DNA from: DASWUD01 sp036401755
Lineage (GTDB): Bacteria; Pseudomonadota; Gammaproteobacteria; Thiohalomonadales; Thiohalomonadaceae
Reading direction: 5' to 3'
NCBI GenBank assembly: GCA_036401755.1
Contig: DASWUD010000143.1
Span: 1-9,192, forward strand
DNA length: 9,192 nt
Shown here: piece after piece, positions 6,059-9,192 of the stretch
Position numbering within the stretch: the stretch's first letter is position 1
Layout of the letters: the number at the start of each line of letters is the position of its first letter
Notes under the pieces: generated by a model
What the model saw: the letters and a program-made list of their open reading frames with translations, nothing else
The model's database searches: none
Told to the model about the DNA's origin: nothing
Translations under genes and position numbers: made by a program

Positions 6059-7534
6059 TCAGCGATTATGCCGCAACTCCAGCCGTCTCAGGAATTCACG
6101 CATGATGATGTTGTAGAGCTCATCCTTGAGACTGGCGTCCTCGACCCCCGTTTCGATGCTGGGGTTGTCGTTGACCTCGATGACGTAGACCTTGCCGCTC
6201 TCCGACTGCTTGAGGTCGACGCCATACAGGCCGTCGCCGATCAGGTTGGCCGCCCGCAGCGCCACGGTGACCACCTCGGGGGGGGCCTCACCCACCGGAT
6301 GGGTCTTGCAATTGCCCTCAATGGCATGCCCCTCCTTGTCGTAGTTGACGATCTGCCAGTGCTTTTTCGACATGAAGTACTGGCTGGCGTAGATGGGTTG
6401 GCGGTTGAGCACGCCGATGCGCCAGTCGAAAGAAGTGTAGAGATACTCCTGGGCGAGGATCAGCTCCGAATCCTTGAACAGCTGCTCGGTGATCTCGATC
6501 ATCTGCTCATGGCTCTCCGCCTTCTTCACTCCTTGCGAGAAGGCGCCGTCGGGCACCTTGAGCACCATCGGGTAGCCAATCGCCTCCTCTGCGGCCTGGC
6601 GATCGTTTTTGCCCATGATCACGGTCTTGGGTGTCGGTACCTTGTTGGCGCGCAGCAGTTCAGCGAGATAGACCTTGTTGGTACAGAGCTGGATGGAGCG
6701 CGGATCGTCGATCACCACCATCCCCTCCGCCTCGGCTTTCTTGGCAAAACGATAGGTGTAATGATCGATGCGCGTGGTGTCGCGGATGAACAGCGCGTCG
6801 TACTCGGCAAGCCGCGCGTAGTCGCGCTTCTCGATCAGCTCCACGTCGATACCAATGGCGCGGCCCGCCTTGATGAAGTTGTTGAGCGCCTTTTCGTCGG
6901 AGGGCGGCAAGGGATCGTCGGGATTCACCAGCATCGCCATGTCGTAACGGAATTGCGGGCGTTCCTTCGGAGCACGCCAGCGTTTGCGCTGGTAGTCGTT
7001 GAACGATTCGGCGAACAGCACGCGCCCCTCCGCATCCAGTTTGGAAAGGGGCAGCACCTTGATGGCATCGATGCGCCACTTGCCGAACTGGCGCAGCGTC
7101 ACTTTCAGCAAGGGAACCGGAAATATTTCGAAGATCTGCCGCGCCAGATCGGCAAGCGATTCGTACTTGCAGCGGCCGAAGCAGATCTGCATGGAGAATT
7201 TGATCTCGTCCCCTTCGCCCTGATAATTCTTCAGGCTCTTCTGCACCAGCTCATCCAGATCCTCGGCGTTGAGGCTATAGAGCGATTTGCGGCTCAGGTC
7301 GAGCATGCTCTTCACCGAGGGGATCACCCGGTGGTTGCGCGCCTCGGCCAGCAGCGAACAGTAGTAGCCGACGCTTAAATAACTGTAACTGCGGCACAGG
7401 TTGATCACCTGCACGTTCTTCTGGCGGAAATACTCCTGGCCGGTGAGATAGTCATCCGCGTGCACCACGTTGCACTGCACGCCCTCGATATTCCAGTCGG
7501 AGAGCGACTCCACCACCACGATCTGCGTCGTCAT
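6059..7534 (-). CDS. RimK-like ATP-grasp ligase with RLAN-type N-terminal domain
   Basis: A 491-residue cytoplasmic protein. Residues about 1-190 match in layout the RLAN domain (RimK-like ATP-grasp N-terminal), with NLCRSYSYLSVGYYCSLLAE near 45-64. Residues about 195-485 are a RimK-type ATP-grasp ligase, a fold that uses ATP to join a carboxylate to an amine via an acylphosphate. Nucleotide- and metal-site residues are visible: Lys287 in TNKVYL, Lys326 in MVLKVPDG, the glycine loop AFSQGV (331-336), Glu363 in AQEYLY, DWRIGVL (370-376), GVDLKQ (438-443) and the Mg2+ motif EVNDNPSIE (453-461). All are intact, so it is probably active. Its true substrate is unknown; it is not the ribosomal S6 ligase RimK itself, being longer with a different N-terminus. 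It starts 1 nt after the GNAT/C39 stop. Its ribosome site AAGGAG lies inside the end of that gene, indicating translational coupling. Confidence 0.88.
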   Translation of the reverse strand: MTTQIVVVESLSDWNIEGVQCNVVHADDYLTGQEYFRQKNVQVINLCRSYSYLSVGYYCSLLAEARNHRVIPSVKSMLDLSRKSLYSLNAEDLDELVQKSLKNYQGEGDEIKFSMQICFGRCKYESLADLARQIFEIFPVPLLKVTLRQFGKWRIDAIKVLPLSKLDAEGRVLFAESFNDYQRKRWRAPKERPQFRYDMAMLVNPDDPLPPSDEKALNNFIKAGRAIGIDVELIEKRDYARLAEYDALFIRDTTRIDHYTYRFAKKAEAEGMVVIDDPRSIQLCTNKVYLAELLRANKVPTPKTVIMGKNDRQAAEEAIGYPMVLKVPDGAFSQGVKKAESHEQMIEITEQLFKDSELILAQEYLYTSFDWRIGVLNRQPIYASQYFMSKKHWQIVNYDKEGHAIEGNCKTHPVGEAPPEVVTVALRAANLIGDGLYGVDLKQSESGKVYVIEVNDNPSIETGVEDASLKDELYNIIMREFLRRLELRHNR

Positions 7535-7535
7535 C

Positions 7536-8636
7536 TCACGGCTCCTTGTGCTTCTTGATGATCAGCACCGAACGCTGTCCCGATTTGCCGTAGCGGGCCA
7601 TCTGTTCAAACTCCGTCTGCAATATCGGCATGTTGATGCAATCGGTGCGTACCTTGCCCTTCTCGCGATCGACAAAAGGGTCGTGGGCATAGATGAAATG
7701 GTCGTCGAAACCGGTAATGACCATCCAGTGGGGAAACTTCTCCTGGTAGATGCGATAGGAGCTGATTAGCACCAGCGGAATCGCCCCCTGATCGAATTGC
7801 TCGCGCAACTCTGGCAGGGTGATGCGCCGGTAGTGCACCGGTATCGGCTTGCGGCCGATCTCCTCCAGGAAATCCTCCTGCACGATGCGGATGACCTCCT
7901 TCTTCTCCTCGCTGCGCACCGAGTCGACGAACAGCGCCCCCTCATCGCTGACGAACACCTCCACATCGAAGCCGCGATGCTGCGCCGCCAGCGCCAGTCC
8001 GTAGGGACCGCAGCCGCCGTGGCCGGAGGTCATGAACACGGTGGTCGATTCGCGCCACAGGCGAATCTCGTGACGCCGGCTCAGTTCGATGGAGGGGTCG
8101 AGCGCCTTCATCGCCATCAGCAGCGCCGCCGTGCCACAGGTGAACTCCAGGGTCTGTTCGTAATAGGGCACATGGGCGAGATCGGGGCTGAGATGGGGCA
8201 CCAGCATCTTTTCAAAACGCAGCGCCTCCATGTGGTCTTCGTAGTAGTCATCATAGATGCCGAACTGGCGATAGCCATGCTTGCGGAACATCTCCAGGGA
8301 AGCGGTGTTGTCACGGCGCACCTCGAGGCGCATGGTGATGCACTCGTTGTCGCGCGCCGCCTGTTCGGCGGCATCCACCAGGCAGTGACCGACACCCTGC
8401 CCCTGAAATTTCGGCGAAACCGCGATGGAGTAGAGGCGTGCCAGGGAGATACCCTTGTGAAACAGCACCATGGTGTAGCCGTGCAGCACACCGCCTTCGT
8501 CATCGACGAGGGTGGCCGCATGGCCTTTGCTGAGCAGATGGCGGAAGCTGCGCCGTGAGATACGGTCGCTCTCGAAACAGTCGTTCTCTATTTCCAACAG
8601 GGCGTCGACATCGTCGAGGGTGGCGTGGCGGATCAT
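7536..8636 (-). CDS. GNAT N-acyltransferase fused to a C39-like cysteine peptidase
   Basis: A 366-residue two-domain protein. Residues 1-145 are a GNAT fold: motif A reads LYSIAVSPKFQGQGVGHCLV, with the acyl-CoA loop QGQGVG at 78-83. It is followed by LEVRRDNTASLEMFRKHGYR (104-123), the usual GNAT B region. Residues about 155-360 resemble the Peptidase_C39-like family (formerly DUF3335). Cys167 in EFTCGTAALLM is the likely nucleophile, His303 in FPHWMVITGFDD the base and Asp319 in YAHDPF the third member, so the triad looks complete. Unlike true C39 domains there is no ABC transporter attached or nearby, and no signal peptide. The start at 8636 has AAGGGA 6 nt upstream. It is the first gene of an operon with the ATP-grasp ligase. 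A role in trimming and acylating or tagging a peptide or protein terminus is inference; the substrate is not visible. Confidence 0.88.
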   Translation of the reverse strand: MIRHATLDDVDALLEIENDCFESDRISRRSFRHLLSKGHAATLVDDEGGVLHGYTMVLFHKGISLARLYSIAVSPKFQGQGVGHCLVDAAEQAARDNECITMRLEVRRDNTASLEMFRKHGYRQFGIYDDYYEDHMEALRFEKMLVPHLSPDLAHVPYYEQTLEFTCGTAALLMAMKALDPSIELSRRHEIRLWRESTTVFMTSGHGGCGPYGLALAAQHRGFDVEVFVSDEGALFVDSVRSEEKKEVIRIVQEDFLEEIGRKPIPVHYRRITLPELREQFDQGAIPLVLISSYRIYQEKFPHWMVITGFDDHFIYAHDPFVDREKGKVRTDCINMPILQTEFEQMARYGKSGQRSVLIIKKHKEP

Positions 8637-8652
8637 GGGAAGTCCCTTGTCA

Positions 8653-8678
8653 CTCCGGCCGGAGGGTTTCGACCCTCC
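8653..8678. repeat. Overlapping palindrome and stem-loop in the leader of the GNAT/C39 operon
   Basis: CTCCGGCCGGAG (8653-8664) is a perfect 12-bp palindrome. It shares its last bases with a 7-bp stem GGAGGGT (8661-8667) / ACCCTCC (8672-8678) closing a 4-nt loop (TTCG on plus, CGAA on minus). The two cannot form fully at once. They lie 17-42 bp before the operon start at 8636, just upstream of its ribosome site, so an operator or leader structure is possible. No T-tract follows on either strand, so this is not an intrinsic terminator. The rest of the 190-bp divergent gap shows no convincing promoter or arginine box. Confidence 0.4.
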
Positions 8679-8826
8679 CCTGATAGTTCAAGCATGTTGA
8701 GTTCGTTTCCAAAGCAGAGCGCGCCTTGGCGAAGTATGGGGGGAGCCCTTGCTCCTGAATCTAGCATGCCCTGATCACCACCACCACTGCCTTGCAGTTC
8801 CTCCCCACGCCCCGCAGAATGGAGTG

Positions 8827-9192
8827 ATGAAACACACGACCCCTTCCCTGCTGGAGATGCTGCACGGCCTCATCGCCGCCCCCTCCATGAGCAGCGTCAG
8901 CCCGGAGTTCGACACCAGCAACCGCGCGGTGATCGACCGCCTCGCCCTCTGGCTGGAGGGGCTCGGCTTCGCGGTGGAGGTACTGCCGCTGCCCAACCAG
9001 CCACACAAGGCCAACCTCCTCGCCACCCTCGGCAAGGGGCCCGGCGGGCTCGTGCTGGCGGGCCACACCGACACCGTGCCCTATGATGCCGGGCGCTGGA
9101 ACCACGATCCGTTCCGTCTCACCGAAGCCGATGGCCGCCTCTACGGCCTGGGCACCTCCGACATGAAAGGGTTCTTCGCCCTGGCCATCGAG
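8827..9192 (+). CDS. argE: Acetylornithine deacetylase ArgE (5' part, cut off by the window edge)
   Basis: Hydrolyses N-acetylornithine to ornithine and acetate in the linear arginine pathway; a cytoplasmic M20-family zinc amidohydrolase. The 122 visible codons align colinearly with E. coli ArgE from its first residues. AGHTDTVP places His80 and Asp82 (zinc ligand and catalytic partner), and GLGTSDMKG places Asp112, the bridging zinc ligand, all at the E. coli numbers. RWNHDPF between them is also family-typical. E. coli ArgE is 383 residues, so about two thirds lie beyond the right edge. The start at 8827 is chosen by that alignment. Its only ribosome-like site is GGAG (8821-8824), just 2 nt away, which is unusually close. 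An in-frame GTG at 8824 is a poor alternative. It diverges from the GNAT/C39 operon across 190 bp. Confidence 0.95.
   Translation, partial: MKHTTPSLLEMLHGLIAAPSMSSVSPEFDTSNRAVIDRLALWLEGLGFAVEVLPLPNQPHKANLLATLGKGPGGLVLAGHTDTVPYDAGRWNHDPFRLTEADGRLYGLGTSDMKGFFALAIE

Noticed and set aside
6068..7378. 436-codon plus-strand open frame antisense to the ATP-grasp gene
   Set aside because: The opposite strand carries a complete ATP-grasp with catalytic motifs; this frame shows no recognisable domain or ribosome site.
8637..8826. Arginine (ARG) box upstream of argE
   Set aside because: TGAATCTAGCATG near 8756-8768 has one good half only; the second half does not match ATTCA, so an ArgR site cannot be supported by eye.
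8761..9105. 114-codon minus-strand open frame opposite argE
   Set aside because: It is antisense to a clear ArgE reading with zinc-site residues at the E. coli positions.

Overview
The window looks like a piece of a GC-rich (about 60% by eye) gammaproteobacterial chromosome. IlvD and ArgE both align closely with the E. coli proteins as I remember them. DUF4197, the PstS-OmpA fusions and the GNAT/C39 plus RimK-like pair are families I associate with free-living Gammaproteobacteria such as Chromatiales, Pseudomonas and Shewanella relatives. Genus-level placement is not possible from the sequence alone. I see no insertion sequences, phage genes, tRNA, rRNA or CRISPR arrays.

Layout, left to right. 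(1) Positions 1-1686, minus: ilvD (dihydroxy-acid dehydratase, valine/isoleucine synthesis), missing its C-terminal ~54 residues off the left edge. A strong intrinsic terminator pointing the same way sits only 14 nt before its start codon. (2) Positions 1778-4514, minus: two tandem paralogues, each a secreted PstS-type substrate-binding domain fused to a C-terminal OmpA-like peptidoglycan-binding domain. No ABC permease or ATPase gene is nearby. The first-transcribed copy (3207-4514) is preceded by three 11-bp-phased repeats resembling a degenerate Pho box next to a -10-like element. (3) Positions 4740-5152, plus: a small four-helix membrane protein whose frame is broken at a GGGG run; a -1 shift there restores a continuous 137-residue protein. 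(4) Positions 5192-5234: a long perfect inverted repeat between convergent genes. (5) Positions 5278-5961, minus: a secreted DUF4197 protein. (6) Positions 6059-8636, minus: a two-gene operon with a GNAT acyltransferase fused to a C39-like cysteine peptidase (transcribed first), then a RimK-like ATP-grasp ligase with an RLAN-type N-terminal domain, separated by 1 nt. (7) Positions 8827 to the right edge, plus: the first 122 codons of argE (acetylornithine deacetylase), divergent from the operon.

How the genes work together. ilvD and argE are ordinary amino-acid biosynthesis genes flanking less characterised material. The two PstS-OmpA genes most likely act together as wall-anchored periplasmic phosphate (or similar oxyanion) binders, perhaps under phosphate control. 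The GNAT/C39 plus ATP-grasp pair combines an acyl transferase, a peptidase and an amide-bond ligase. This is a predicted peptide- or protein-tagging system with unknown substrate, and it is the best candidate here for undescribed biochemistry. Nothing in the sequence ties the DUF4197 gene to that operon beyond shared strand and proximity.
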